DNA from: Alphaproteobacteria bacterium
GTDB lineage: Bacteria; Pseudomonadota; Alphaproteobacteria; Micavibrionales; UBA1664
Direction: 5' to 3'
DNA: 8,391 bases
NCBI GenBank assembly: GCA_030427215.1
Contig: JAUHXB010000043.1
Location: 1 to 8,391, forward strand
This document shows, in pieces, positions 1 to 7,342 of this stretch (its first letter is position 1; every line of letters starts with the position of its first letter). A program made the position numbers and the translations under genes. A model generated the notes under the pieces. The model had not been told where the DNA came from, made no database searches, and saw only the letters and a program-made list of their open reading frames with translations.

Positions 1-6
1 AAACAA

Positions 7-747
7 ATGCAAAAAACACAAATCAAAAATACCGAATGGTTATGGGGTGTGCATGCCGTACGCGAGGCATGGACGAACCCCAATCGTCACATTCATTCGT
101 TGTTGGTTACGGAAAAAACCAGCAAGGTGATCAATGATTGGAATGTCGATCATAATTTAAAACGTCCCAAGGCGGATATGGTGGATCGATCTATTATTGA
201 TAAACGCCTGCCATCTGGCGCGGTGCATCAAGGATTGGCGGTGCAATGCTCACCTCAAGAAGAAGTTTTTTTATCTGATATTATTATCCAGTCAAAATCA
301 CAGTACGATATGATGATTGTTATGTTGGACCAAGTTACGGATCCTCATAATGTTGGTGCAATTATGCGGTCTACTTGTGCCTTTGGGGCGTCTGCAATAA
401 TCGTTCAATCGCGTCATGCGCCAGAATCCACAGGCACATTGGCGAAATCCGCTTGTGGTGCGGTAGAGCATATCCCAATGATTCGAGAGGTGAATTTATC
501 CCGCGCAATAGAATCACTTCAAGATAATGATTTTAGTGTCATTGGTTTGGATGAAGAGGGTATGCCAATTTCAGATATTCCAAAATCCAATAAAATTTGT
601 ATTGTCATGGGCGCGGAAGGTCCTGGACTTAGACAAAAAGTGAAAGAAAACTGTACCTCACTCCTCCGCTTACCAACAGGCGGCCCTGTACCAACGCTTA
701 ATGTTTCCAATGCGGCAGCAGTTGCGTTGTACGCTCTAAAGGGATAA
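7..747 (+). CDS. rlmB: 23S rRNA (guanosine-2'-O-)-methyltransferase, TrmH/SpoU family (RlmB-like)
   Basis: This 246-residue protein is a SPOUT-class RNA 2'-O-methyltransferase. The family uses S-adenosylmethionine; RlmB itself modifies G2251 in the peptidyl-transferase P-loop of 23S rRNA. An N-terminal L30e-like substrate-binding segment (about 11-85, opening LWGVHAVREAW) is followed by the trefoil-knot catalytic domain. All three SPOUT motifs are visible: motif 1 around N115-R121 (NVGAIMR), motif 2 at 202-209 (GAEGPGLR) and motif 3 at 221-242 (LNVSNAAAVALY). Length matches E. coli RlmB (about 243). The family and activity are clear. The exact target nucleotide is inferred, since TrmH-family paralogues modifying tRNA look similar. 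The frame stays open to the window edge, so the true start could lie upstream; the ATG at 7 gives a normal length but its ribosome binding site is out of view. polA follows after 9 bases. Confidence 0.88.
   Translation: MQKTQIKNTEWLWGVHAVREAWTNPNRHIHSLLVTEKTSKVINDWNVDHNLKRPKADMVDRSIIDKRLPSGAVHQGLAVQCSPQEEVFLSDIIIQSKSQYDMMIVMLDQVTDPHNVGAIMRSTCAFGASAIIVQSRHAPESTGTLAKSACGAVEHIPMIREVNLSRAIESLQDNDFSVIGLDEEGMPISDIPKSNKICIVMGAEGPGLRQKVKENCTSLLRLPTGGPVPTLNVSNAAAVALYALKG
738..744 (+). promoter_or_regulatory. Ribosome binding site for polA inside the end of rlmB
   Basis: AAAGGGA lies in the last codons of rlmB, 12 bases before the polA ATG at 757, slightly farther than ideal. Its GGGA (741-744) can pair with TCCC at 750-753 around a five-base loop containing the rlmB stop, so access may depend on ribosomes finishing rlmB. 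This is visual inference only. Confidence 0.5.
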
Positions 748-756
748 TGTCCCAGC

Positions 757-3498
757 ATGAGCGACAATAAAGACATCTATTTGGTTGACGGATCAGCTTA
801 TATTTTTCGGGCTTATCATGCGCTTCCGCCCCTGACCAATCCCGATGGCGTTGTTGTGAATGCCGTTCTTGGTTTTACCAATATGATGGTGAAGTTGTTG
901 AATGAGATGGAAGCCCCCTATATCGCGGTTATATTTGATGCCGCACGCAAAAATTTTCGTAATGATATTTATCCAGATTACAAGGCGCATCGCCCCCCCG
1001 CCCCTGATGATTTGATCCCTCAATTCGCTCTTATCCGTGATTGCGTCACCGCCTTTGGCATGGAACCGATTGAAATGGAAGGATTTGAGGCGGATGATCT
1101 CATCGCCACCTACGCCCGTATTGCATCCGAACAGGGGCGAAAAGTCACGATTGTGTCATCGGATAAAGACCTAATGCAATTGGTCAATGACAACGTATCA
1201 ATGTTTGACCCGATGAAGGGCAAAATGATGGGCGAACCCGAAGTATTAGAAAAATTTGGTGTGTGCCCTAACAGGGTTGTGGATGTACAGGCCTTGGCAG
1301 GGGACAGTGTTGATAATGTCCCTGGCGTACCAGGTATCGGCATTAAAACCGCTGCACAATTGATTAATGATTATGGTGATTTGGAAACATTATTGTCCCG
1401 CGCGGATGAAATCAAACAACCCAAACGCCGTGAAACATTGATCAATCACGCCGATGATGCGCGTGTATCAATGAAATTAGTGTCCTTGGACGCGCATGTT
1501 GATGTGCCATATGATTTGGATGATTTAAAGGCGCATGACACAAACACGGAAACTTTGGTTGAGTTTTTATCGGCTCAAGGGTTTAAATCTGCGCTAGCAC
1601 GTTTAGGGCAAAAACCCATCGCCAATGGTAATGATAAAGGCGCAAAAGAACCTGTTCAAAAACCAATATCTGATAATGAATATACTTTAATCCAAGATAT
1701 CGAAACATTAAAAATATGGTGCGATAACGCAAAACGATTGGGCATATTATCATTTGATACCGAAACAACATCTATTACGCCATCAAAGGCAGAATTGGTT
1801 GGAATATCAATATCATCTGACATTGGGAAGGCCGCTTATATTCCCCTTAACCATAAAGGCGAAGAGGTTGATTTATTAGGCGGGGGCGCGGATATTAAAC
1901 AAATTTCGATGGATCAAGCGCTCAAAATTCTGAAGCCCGTTTTGGAAGACACATCAATTTTAAAAATTGCCCAAAATGCCAAATATGATTGGCAAATGCT
2001 TATGGCGCATGACATAGATGTCCACCCAATTGATGACACGATGATGTTGTCTTATGTATTGGAGGCAGGGATGCATGGACATGGTATGGATGAATTGTCA
2101 AAGATGTATTTTGACCATACCCCCATTCCGTTTAAAGAGGTATGCGGCACAGGCAAATCACAAATCACATTCGATTATGTGCCATTAGAAAAGGCATTGG
2201 ATTACGCGGCGGAAGATGCGGACATCACACTCCGCCTTTGGCATGTTCTAAAACCAAAATTAGAGGCCGAGCGCTTAACATCCGTATATGAACGCCTTGA
2301 CCGTCCTCTGGTTGATGTTATTGGACGTATGGAAATGGCTGGCATAGAGGTTGATCGCGATATTTTAAAATCAATGTCCAATCAATTCGCCCAGGATTTA
2401 CAACGTTTGGAAACCGAAATTCAGGACGAGGCAGGATCACCATTTAATATTGCCTCCCCCAAACAAGTTGGACAAATCTTGTTTGATCAAATGGGATTGC
2501 AAGGCGGTAAAAAAACCAAAAATGGTGATTGGTCAACGAATGTCAGTATTTTGGAAGAGTTAGCGCTTGCAAACCCTATCGTTCAAAAAATTCTGGATCA
2601 TCGTGGTTTGTCAAAATTAAAATCAACCTATACGGATGCTCTGCAAGATCAAATTGAGGCGCGTACTGGGCGTGTCCATACATCATTTTCATTAGCGGGA
2701 ACATCAACAGGGCGATTGGCATCATCCGATCCGAACCTGCAAAATATTCCAATTCGAACAGAGGCAGGGCGCAAAATCCGCACGGCTTTTATTGCACCAA
2801 AGGGAAAATCGATTGTATCGATTGATTATTCACAAGTTGAATTGCGCCTTATCGCCGAAATGGCCGATATTCAACGATTGAAACAGGCCTTTATCGACGG
2901 GCACGATATTCACGCCATCACCGCCAGCGAAGTTTTTGGCGTGCCATTGGATAAAATGGATGGCGAAACCCGTCGCAAGGCCAAGGCTATTAATTTCGGC
3001 ATTATCTATGGTATTTCGGGATTTGGATTGGCTAAACAATTGGGCATTGAAACATCCGAGGCAGGCCAATATATTAAGCTGTATTTCCAACGCTTCCCCG
3101 AGCTAGCTAATTTTATGGAGGAAACAAAGGCCGTTGCCCGCGATCAAGGATATGTCGAAACATTATTTGGACGCAGATGCTGGGTCAAAGGTATTCAGGA
3201 TAAAAATTTCGCCATACGTGGCGGGGCGGAACGCGCGGCAATTAATGCCCCTGTTCAGGGAACCGCGGCGGACATCATGAAAATGGCAATGATACGAATT
3301 GATGATGCAATTCAATCAGGTGAAATTAATGCAAAAATGCTGCTTCAGGTTCACGATGAACTCATCTTTGAAATAGATGATGTTTTGGTCGAGGCCGAAA
3401 GTATAAAAATCAAAACCATCATGGAAAATATTGTTGATTTCGATGTTCCCTTGATTGCCGAAGCAGGCTCAGGTAAGAATTGGGATAACGCGCATTAA
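757..3498 (+). CDS. polA: DNA polymerase I (5' nuclease, 3'-5' proofreading exonuclease, polymerase)
   Basis: This 913-residue enzyme fills gaps, removes Okazaki RNA primers and serves excision repair in the cytoplasm. The 5' nuclease domain (about 5-285) keeps the metal-binding acidic residues D11, D61, E111, D113, D114, D136, D138, D183 and D186, plus a helix-hairpin-helix at 188-203. A polar linker (about 285-308) follows. The proofreading domain (about 309-500) has Exo I D334/E336, Exo II N407/D411 and Exo III Y483/D487, so it looks active, unlike the degenerate version in Taq-type enzymes. The polymerase domain has motif A at 688-699 (D690, SQVELR), motif B/O-helix at 739-752 with F747, and motif C with H866-D867-E868. 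F747 is the Phe found at this site in E. coli Pol I. Length is close to E. coli (928). It sits between rlmB and gpt, probably co-transcribed with both. Confidence 0.98.
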   Translation: MSDNKDIYLVDGSAYIFRAYHALPPLTNPDGVVVNAVLGFTNMMVKLLNEMEAPYIAVIFDAARKNFRNDIYPDYKAHRPPAPDDLIPQFALIRDCVTAFGMEPIEMEGFEADDLIATYARIASEQGRKVTIVSSDKDLMQLVNDNVSMFDPMKGKMMGEPEVLEKFGVCPNRVVDVQALAGDSVDNVPGVPGIGIKTAAQLINDYGDLETLLSRADEIKQPKRRETLINHADDARVSMKLVSLDAHVDVPYDLDDLKAHDTNTETLVEFLSAQGFKSALARLGQKPIANGNDKGAKEPVQKPISDNEYTLIQDIETLKIWCDNAKRLGILSFDTETTSITPSKAELVGISISSDIGKAAYIPLNHKGEEVDLLGGGADIKQISMDQALKILKPVLEDTSILKIAQNAKYDWQMLMAHDIDVHPIDDTMMLSYVLEAGMHGHGMDELSKMYFDHTPIPFKEVCGTGKSQITFDYVPLEKALDYAAEDADITLRLWHVLKPKLEAERLTSVYERLDRPLVDVIGRMEMAGIEVDRDILKSMSNQFAQDLQRLETEIQDEAGSPFNIASPKQVGQILFDQMGLQGGKKTKNGDWSTNVSILEELALANPIVQKILDHRGLSKLKSTYTDALQDQIEARTGRVHTSFSLAGTSTGRLASSDPNLQNIPIRTEAGRKIRTAFIAPKGKSIVSIDYSQVELRLIAEMADIQRLKQAFIDGHDIHAITASEVFGVPLDKMDGETRRKAKAINFGIIYGISGFGLAKQLGIETSEAGQYIKLYFQRFPELANFMEETKAVARDQGYVETLFGRRCWVKGIQDKNFAIRGGAERAAINAPVQGTAADIMKMAMIRIDDAIQSGEINAKMLLQVHDELIFEIDDVLVEAESIKIKTIMENIVDFDVPLIAEAGSGKNWDNAH

Positions 3499-3502
3499 TA
3501 TA

Positions 3503-3506
3503 AAGG
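3503..3506 (+). promoter_or_regulatory. Ribosome binding site for gpt
   Basis: AAGG in the 17-base polA-gpt gap, nine bases before the ATG at 3516, is a well-spaced Shine-Dalgarno sequence and supports this start. The gap is too short for an obvious promoter, so gpt is probably read from the polA transcript. Confidence 0.6.
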
Positions 3507-3515
3507 TAGAATAAA

Positions 3516-3995
3516 ATGACAGATCAACCAAAAAAATACCCCGTAACATGGGATCAGATCCACCGCGATGCCAAGGCTTTGGCCTGGCGGTTGTTGGATG
3601 AAAAACAAACATGGAAAGGCATTGTTGCCGTAACACGCGGTGGGATGATTCCCGCATGTATCATTGCACGCGAATTAAATTTGCGAATGATCGAAACATT
3701 TTGTGTTTCATCCTATGATCATAAAGACCAACGTGAGGCCGATATCTTAAAAGATTTACCATCCGTGGGTGATGGCGAAGGGTGGTTGGTCATTGATGAT
3801 TTGGTTGATACGGGAAATACCTACAAAGTTATTCGTGACCATTTACCAAAGGCGCATTTCGCCTGTGTCTATGCCAAGCCAAAAGGCGTTACGACGGCTG
3901 ATACTTTTGTTATTGAGGTGTCGCAGGATACATGGGTATATTTCCCATGGGACATGGAAGTCCAATATATTGATCCATTGGTTGTGGGTGGTTAA
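3516..3995 (+). CDS. gpt: Xanthine/guanine phosphoribosyltransferase
   Basis: This 159-residue type I phosphoribosyltransferase should join xanthine or guanine to PRPP, giving XMP or GMP in purine salvage. The defining PRPP-binding motif is at 92-102 (VIDDLVDTGNT), with acidic pair D94/D95. The flexible-loop side starts at 39-43 (VTRGG). A Gpt-type C-terminal purine-binding hood carries FPWD at 143-146, with the tryptophan expected to stack on the base, and ends with an aromatic/Ile-Asp-Pro stretch near 151-154. Length is close to E. coli Gpt (152), and the FPW element favours Gpt over Hpt-type hypoxanthine enzymes. Xanthine versus guanine preference cannot be read from sequence. Its TAA is two bases from the rpoN stop on the opposite strand, so transcription must end inside or beyond rpoN. 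Confidence 0.93.
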   Translation: MTDQPKKYPVTWDQIHRDAKALAWRLLDEKQTWKGIVAVTRGGMIPACIIARELNLRMIETFCVSSYDHKDQREADILKDLPSVGDGEGWLVIDDLVDTGNTYKVIRDHLPKAHFACVYAKPKGVTTADTFVIEVSQDTWVYFPWDMEVQYIDPLVVGG

Positions 3996-3997
3996 AT

Positions 3998-5377
3998 TTA
4001 CAAATTCTTTTTTTGTTTTCGGCGACCAGATGATGATGCGATATTCATGGCCTCGCGATATTTGGCGACTGTACGCCGCGCGATATCTATTCCATCTTTT
4101 TGTAAGAGTTGAGCCAAGGCTTCATCAGATAGAATTTTTTTAGGATCTTCGGCGTCAATCATCGTTTTGATTTTTGCCTTGATGGCTTCTGCCGCGATAT
4201 CCGCGCCTCCGCCTGATGACCCAACACCAGACCCAAAGAAATATTTAAGTGGGAACAGCCCACGCGGTGTTCCGATATATTTGTCAATTGTAATGCGGCT
4301 AACCGTTGATTCATGGACACCGATTTCCTCGGCAATGTCTTTTAATGTGAGGGGCTTAAGGAATTCCACGCCAAATAGAAAAAATCCTTCTTGTGCGTCA
4401 ATAATTTCACTGGCGACCTTTAAAATTGTTTGCGCGCGTTGATCCATCGCTTGTACCAACCAATTGGCGGAATGTAGTTTATCAGTTAGATATTTTTTAT
4501 CCTTTTTGTCACCTTGCCCTGTTTCAATCATGGCAACGTAATCTTGATTAATCAAAACGCGAGGTAATGTCTCATGGTTTAATTTAACTTTCCATCCGCC
4601 ACCTTCATGTTTGGGCAATCGTTCCATTAACACATCGGCAATCGCGGTTTGGGCGATTGTGTAATCAAAGCCTGCGGCAGGTTTTGGATTAAGCGCACGA
4701 ATTTCGGAAATCATATCCGTTAAGTCATCCGTATCAACACCACATAATTTTTCAAGCTTTTTAAAATCCGCATCGGCCAATAGATTCAAATTATCCAGTA
4801 AAGTTTGAATTGCCGGGTCTAAACGATTTTTTTCTGCCAACTGTAATGCAAGGCAATCGGGTAAATCATGGGCAAAAATGCCTGTTGGATCAAATTCGCG
4901 TAATGTGCCTAATAATCGTTCTACACGGTCTGTTGAACAGGCCAAGGATTTTGCACTTTCATCCGTTGATTCGCGTAAGTATCCATTTTCGTCCAATCTG
5001 TCGATTAACAACGCCGCAATCATTTTATCGCGCGGATCGGTAATGGCGATATTCAATTGATCCATTAAATGCGTTCGCAAATCCTTTTGATCGGCAACAC
5101 GATTTTCCAGTGCGTTTTCAGGATCATTAAATTGCATTGATCCACCCGACCCAATACTTGCCGAGGATGATCCAGCATCAAAAGTTTCATTTGATTCAGA
5201 TTCCGATGTTTTGGATTTTTCATCTTTTTCTAATAATGGATTATGCTCCATCTCTTTTTCAAGGTAATCCGCAAGATCCAAATTATTCATTTGCAGCATT
5301 GCAATGGCATCACGCAATTGCGGTGTCATCACTAATTGTTGGGATTGTTTAAGGTCTAATCTAATATCATACGACAT
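3998..5377 (-). CDS. rpoN: RNA polymerase sigma-54 factor (RpoN)
   Basis: This 459-residue sigma factor directs RNA polymerase to -24/-12 promoters, which open only with an AAA+ enhancer-binding protein. Region I (1-50) is Gln/Leu-rich (LKQSQQLVMTPQL) and is the activator-interaction segment. An acidic, Ser/Gly-rich, low-complexity linker follows (about 51-90). The core-binding domain spans about 95-300. A helix-turn-helix (about 344-362, DIAEEIGVHESTVSR) precedes the G-T-P-R-G-L-F-P-L-K-Y-F-F segment. The diagnostic RpoN box is intact at 433-441 (ARRTVAKYR). The protein ends in a basic tail. An in-frame TAA directly precedes the ATG, so the start cannot lie upstream. There is no clear Shine-Dalgarno in the 18-base gap after lptB, suggesting translational coupling. 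The lptB-rpoN adjacency is classic for proteobacteria. The usual downstream partners hpf and ptsN are absent; gpt faces it instead. Confidence 0.98.
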   Translation of the reverse strand: MSYDIRLDLKQSQQLVMTPQLRDAIAMLQMNNLDLADYLEKEMEHNPLLEKDEKSKTSESESNETFDAGSSSASIGSGGSMQFNDPENALENRVADQKDLRTHLMDQLNIAITDPRDKMIAALLIDRLDENGYLRESTDESAKSLACSTDRVERLLGTLREFDPTGIFAHDLPDCLALQLAEKNRLDPAIQTLLDNLNLLADADFKKLEKLCGVDTDDLTDMISEIRALNPKPAAGFDYTIAQTAIADVLMERLPKHEGGGWKVKLNHETLPRVLINQDYVAMIETGQGDKKDKKYLTDKLHSANWLVQAMDQRAQTILKVASEIIDAQEGFFLFGVEFLKPLTLKDIAEEIGVHESTVSRITIDKYIGTPRGLFPLKYFFGSGVGSSGGGADIAAEAIKAKIKTMIDAEDPKKILSDEALAQLLQKDGIDIARRTVAKYREAMNIASSSGRRKQKKNL

Positions 5378-5395
5378 TTATCAAGAGTATCACGA

Positions 5396-6139
5396 CTAAA
5401 CGCGGAAATCATCACCCAGATAAACACGGCGGACATCATCATTGCCAATAATTTCGTCTGGCGTTCCATGGGTTAGAATATGCCCATCATGCAAAATATA
5501 AGCACGATCAACAATATCTAGCGTATCACGGACATTATGATCAGTAATTAAAACACCAATGCCTCGGTTTTTTAGATGACCAATCAGACCGCGAATATCG
5601 GAAACAGCAATCGGGTCGATTCCCGCCAAAGGTTCATCAAGCAAAATAAATTTTGGACGAGAGGCCAATGCACGTGCAATTTCCAAACGACGACGCTCAC
5701 CGCCAGACAGAGCAACCGAAGGCGTACGACGTAAATGAGAGATTGAAAATTCAGCCAGTAATTCATCCAACAACGCCTCTTGGCGGTCTTTGGTTAAATC
5801 CGTTGTTTGTAAAACCGCGCGGATATTATCCTCAACATTTAACCCACGAAAAATTGAGGCTTCTTGTGGTAAATACCCTACACCTAAACGCGCACGGCGA
5901 TACATGGGTAGATTCGTGATATCCTGCCCATCCAAGGATACGCGCCCTTCATTAGGTTTTACCAATCCCGTGATAATATAAAACAAGCTTGTTTTTCCGG
6001 CACCATTTGGGCCAAGTAGGGCAACAGATTCGCCTTGTTTGACGTGAATCCCTACATCCCTCAGGACAGGACGTTTTTTATATGATTTGGCAATATGTGA
6101 TGCATACAAACCTGTTTGAACATTTTCTGATTGGGACAT
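5396..6139 (-). CDS. lptB: LPS export ABC transporter ATP-binding protein LptB
   Basis: This 247-residue cytoplasmic ATPase powers LPS extraction by the LptB2FGC complex. A complete ABC nucleotide-binding domain is visible: Walker A 43-50 (GPNGAGKT), Q-loop Q92 in YLPQEASIFR, signature LSGGE 144-148, Walker B 164-169 (FILLDE) and switch histidine H201 (TDHNVRDTL). The C-terminal VRRVYLGDDFRV is characteristic of LptB rather than generic branched-chain amino-acid ATPases. I chose the ATG at 6139: it follows the lptA stop by one base, has GGTGGG seven bases upstream and gives the normal family length. A longer in-frame start at 6181 would add 14 residues and overlap lptA by 41 bases, which is less likely. 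LptF and LptG, its membrane partners, are not in this window, as is usual because they are normally encoded elsewhere. Confidence 0.97.
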   Translation of the reverse strand: MSQSENVQTGLYASHIAKSYKKRPVLRDVGIHVKQGESVALLGPNGAGKTSLFYIITGLVKPNEGRVSLDGQDITNLPMYRRARLGVGYLPQEASIFRGLNVEDNIRAVLQTTDLTKDRQEALLDELLAEFSISHLRRTPSVALSGGERRRLEIARALASRPKFILLDEPLAGIDPIAVSDIRGLIGHLKNRGIGVLITDHNVRDTLDIVDRAYILHDGHILTHGTPDEIIGNDDVRRVYLGDDFRV

Positions 6140-6140
6140 A

Positions 6141-6707
6141 TTATTGCCCACCGTAAAATATGGCTTTGACACGACCTTCATTCACATCTGGTGTCGCGGT
6201 CATTGTGCTGACATTCGTATTCAAATCAAAAACGGCCTTGTTTCCGGTCAGGATATTTTGGCCTTGTTCAATTCTTACATTCCCTGTGATTGTAATAACG
6301 CGTTTTCCCGCGTCGTAATTCGCATCATCACCATATAATGTCTCGTTTTTAGAGGTTTTAAGGATTACATTACCATTGGCCTCTACATCACTTAACACAC
6401 CTAAATTAAATGTGGCGGTGACATTGTTGGCCGTTAATGTTTCATTGGGTTGAATTAATTTTGCATTAGGGGATGCCGTGACCGATTGAATAAGAACTCC
6501 TTTATCTGTATCCGAATAATTCGCAGTAATTGTCGGAGCGTTGATTGAACTCTCCCCTTGTTTTACCACGGCATTTCCTTTGGCAGTAAAATTTAAATTA
6601 GCGCGATCCCATTCAAGGGCCGTATCGGCCGTTACCTCAATCGGATTATCATTCGCCAAAACCGGCAGCGAAAAAACCAAAAATGTGAGAACAAAAATAT
6701 ATTTCAT
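6141..6707 (-). CDS. lptA: LPS transport periplasmic protein LptA (OstA-like)
   Basis: This 188-residue exported protein is expected to form the periplasmic bridge that passes LPS from LptC to LptD. A clear signal peptide occupies 1-18: a lysine, a hydrophobic core (IFVLTFLVFSLPV) and cleavage after VLA, before NDNPIEV. The rest (about 22-165) is an LptA/OstA beta-jellyroll, with repeated short strands such as VTADTALEW, FTAKGNAVVKQG, VEANGNVIL and ITGNVRIEQGQN. Length is typical (E. coli LptA 185). Sequence conservation in this family is low, so the call leans on the signal peptide, the GNV-type strands and the position between lptC and lptB. The ATG abuts the lptC TAG with no gap and there is no clear Shine-Dalgarno, which suggests stop-start coupling. 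A TGTTATAAC sequence just upstream could be an internal promoter. Confidence 0.93.
   Translation of the reverse strand: MKYIFVLTFLVFSLPVLANDNPIEVTADTALEWDRANLNFTAKGNAVVKQGESSINAPTITANYSDTDKGVLIQSVTASPNAKLIQPNETLTANNVTATFNLGVLSDVEANGNVILKTSKNETLYGDDANYDAGKRVITITGNVRIEQGQNILTGNKAVFDLNTNVSTMTATPDVNEGRVKAIFYGGQ
6147..6152 (-). promoter_or_regulatory. Ribosome binding site deciding the lptB start
   Basis: On the minus strand GGTGGG occurs in the last codons of lptA, seven bases before the ATG at 6139. It supports the shorter lptB start over the in-frame ATG at 6181. Confidence 0.5.
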
Positions 6708-7337
6708 CTATTTAGTTATAACAGCCCGCGCAGGCCCATGAAAGATTGTTTTTTGGCTTAATTGATCAATTGTCACCGATTGTCCAGAAATCACGGCAAT
6801 ATCTGTTGTTAATGTGGCTTCTGTATTGCTTCGTGCAATATTGTTGTTCATATCAGCGGTCATAGTTCGTGTTGTCAGAACATTATTTTTTCCATCTTTA
6901 ATTTCAACACCATCCGATAAATTGAGGATTTTTTGATTTTGATTATAAACACCTGTTGATGCCTTTAATTCTAATTGATTACCATTATCCGCCATGGTGG
7001 CAAATGGTTGGGTTAAAAAGATTTGATCATCATTCGATTTTGATTGCCTTGCCGATGCGGCCGTCACGGAAACAGGTTTCCCATCAACCGTTACGGTAGT
7101 AAAAACGGGGTTAAGCAGCCTATTTTCAGTTTCAGCTTGCTTTAACGCTTTAACGTCTTGTTGGGTTAAGGGAACCGTTTCAATTTTTGTCAGTTGAGGC
7201 CATAAAAATAAAATCCCAACAATACCCAACACGGCCAAAGGCAATATAATACGCAAGGATTTAATAAAGCGTGAATAAAGATAAACATTGCCTGTTTCGC
7301 TATTATTTTGTAAATCGGATAGGCGCGTTGCAGACAT
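6708..7337 (-). CDS. lptC: LPS export system protein LptC, inner-membrane anchored
   Basis: This 209-residue bitopic membrane protein would receive LPS from LptB2FG and hand it to LptA. It has a short cytoplasmic N-terminus (1-28, with basic residues R22, K26 and R29), one transmembrane helix (about 30-46, IILPLAVLGIVGILFLW) and a periplasmic LptC/OstA-like beta domain (about 75-205). Strand-rich segments include LELKASTGVYNQ and NLSDGVEIKDGKNNVLTTRTM, and the C-terminal HGPARAVIT resembles alphaproteobacterial LptC. At about 209 residues it is slightly longer than E. coli LptC (191). Primary sequence is poorly conserved in this family, so topology and neighbours carry much of the weight. The start lies five bases after the kdsD stop; a GGGAG 13 bases upstream is farther than ideal for a ribosome binding site. 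Confidence 0.92.
   Translation of the reverse strand: MSATRLSDLQNNSETGNVYLYSRFIKSLRIILPLAVLGIVGILFLWPQLTKIETVPLTQQDVKALKQAETENRLLNPVFTTVTVDGKPVSVTAASARQSKSNDDQIFLTQPFATMADNGNQLELKASTGVYNQNQKILNLSDGVEIKDGKNNVLTTRTMTADMNNNIARSNTEATLTTDIAVISGQSVTIDQLSQKTIFHGPARAVITK
6715..6723 (-). promoter_or_regulatory. Candidate internal extended -10 promoter before lptA
   Basis: Reading the minus strand, TGTTATAAC is an extended -10 (TGn plus a 5/6 match to TATAAT). Seventeen bases upstream is TTTCAT, a poor 3/6 -35. A start would fall at about 6708, one base before the lptA ATG, giving an almost leaderless message. It lies in the last codons of lptC, so it may be chance. Confidence 0.25.
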
Positions 7338-7342
7338 ATATG

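Noticed and set aside
3952..3962. TCCCATGGGA palindrome near the end of gpt
   Set aside because: It encodes the conserved FPWD purine-binding element, so coding constraint explains it.
3769..4143. A 124-codon open frame on the + strand spanning the gpt-rpoN junction
   Set aside because: It runs out of frame through gpt and antisense to rpoN, both strongly supported genes, and its product shows no recognisable domain.
6140..6181. Longer lptB start at 6181
   Set aside because: The 14 extra residues are lptA codons read in another frame. The start at 6139 has a better-placed ribosome binding site and the family's usual length.
6298..6313. Inverted repeat ACGCG-TTTTCC-CGCGT
   Set aside because: It lies within lptA, is only a 5-bp stem and has no T-run in the direction of transcription, so there is no reason to call a terminator.
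6760..6771. 12-bp palindrome AATTGATCAATT
   Set aside because: It lies inside lptC, is fully accounted for by coding sequence and is short enough to expect by chance in AT-rich DNA.
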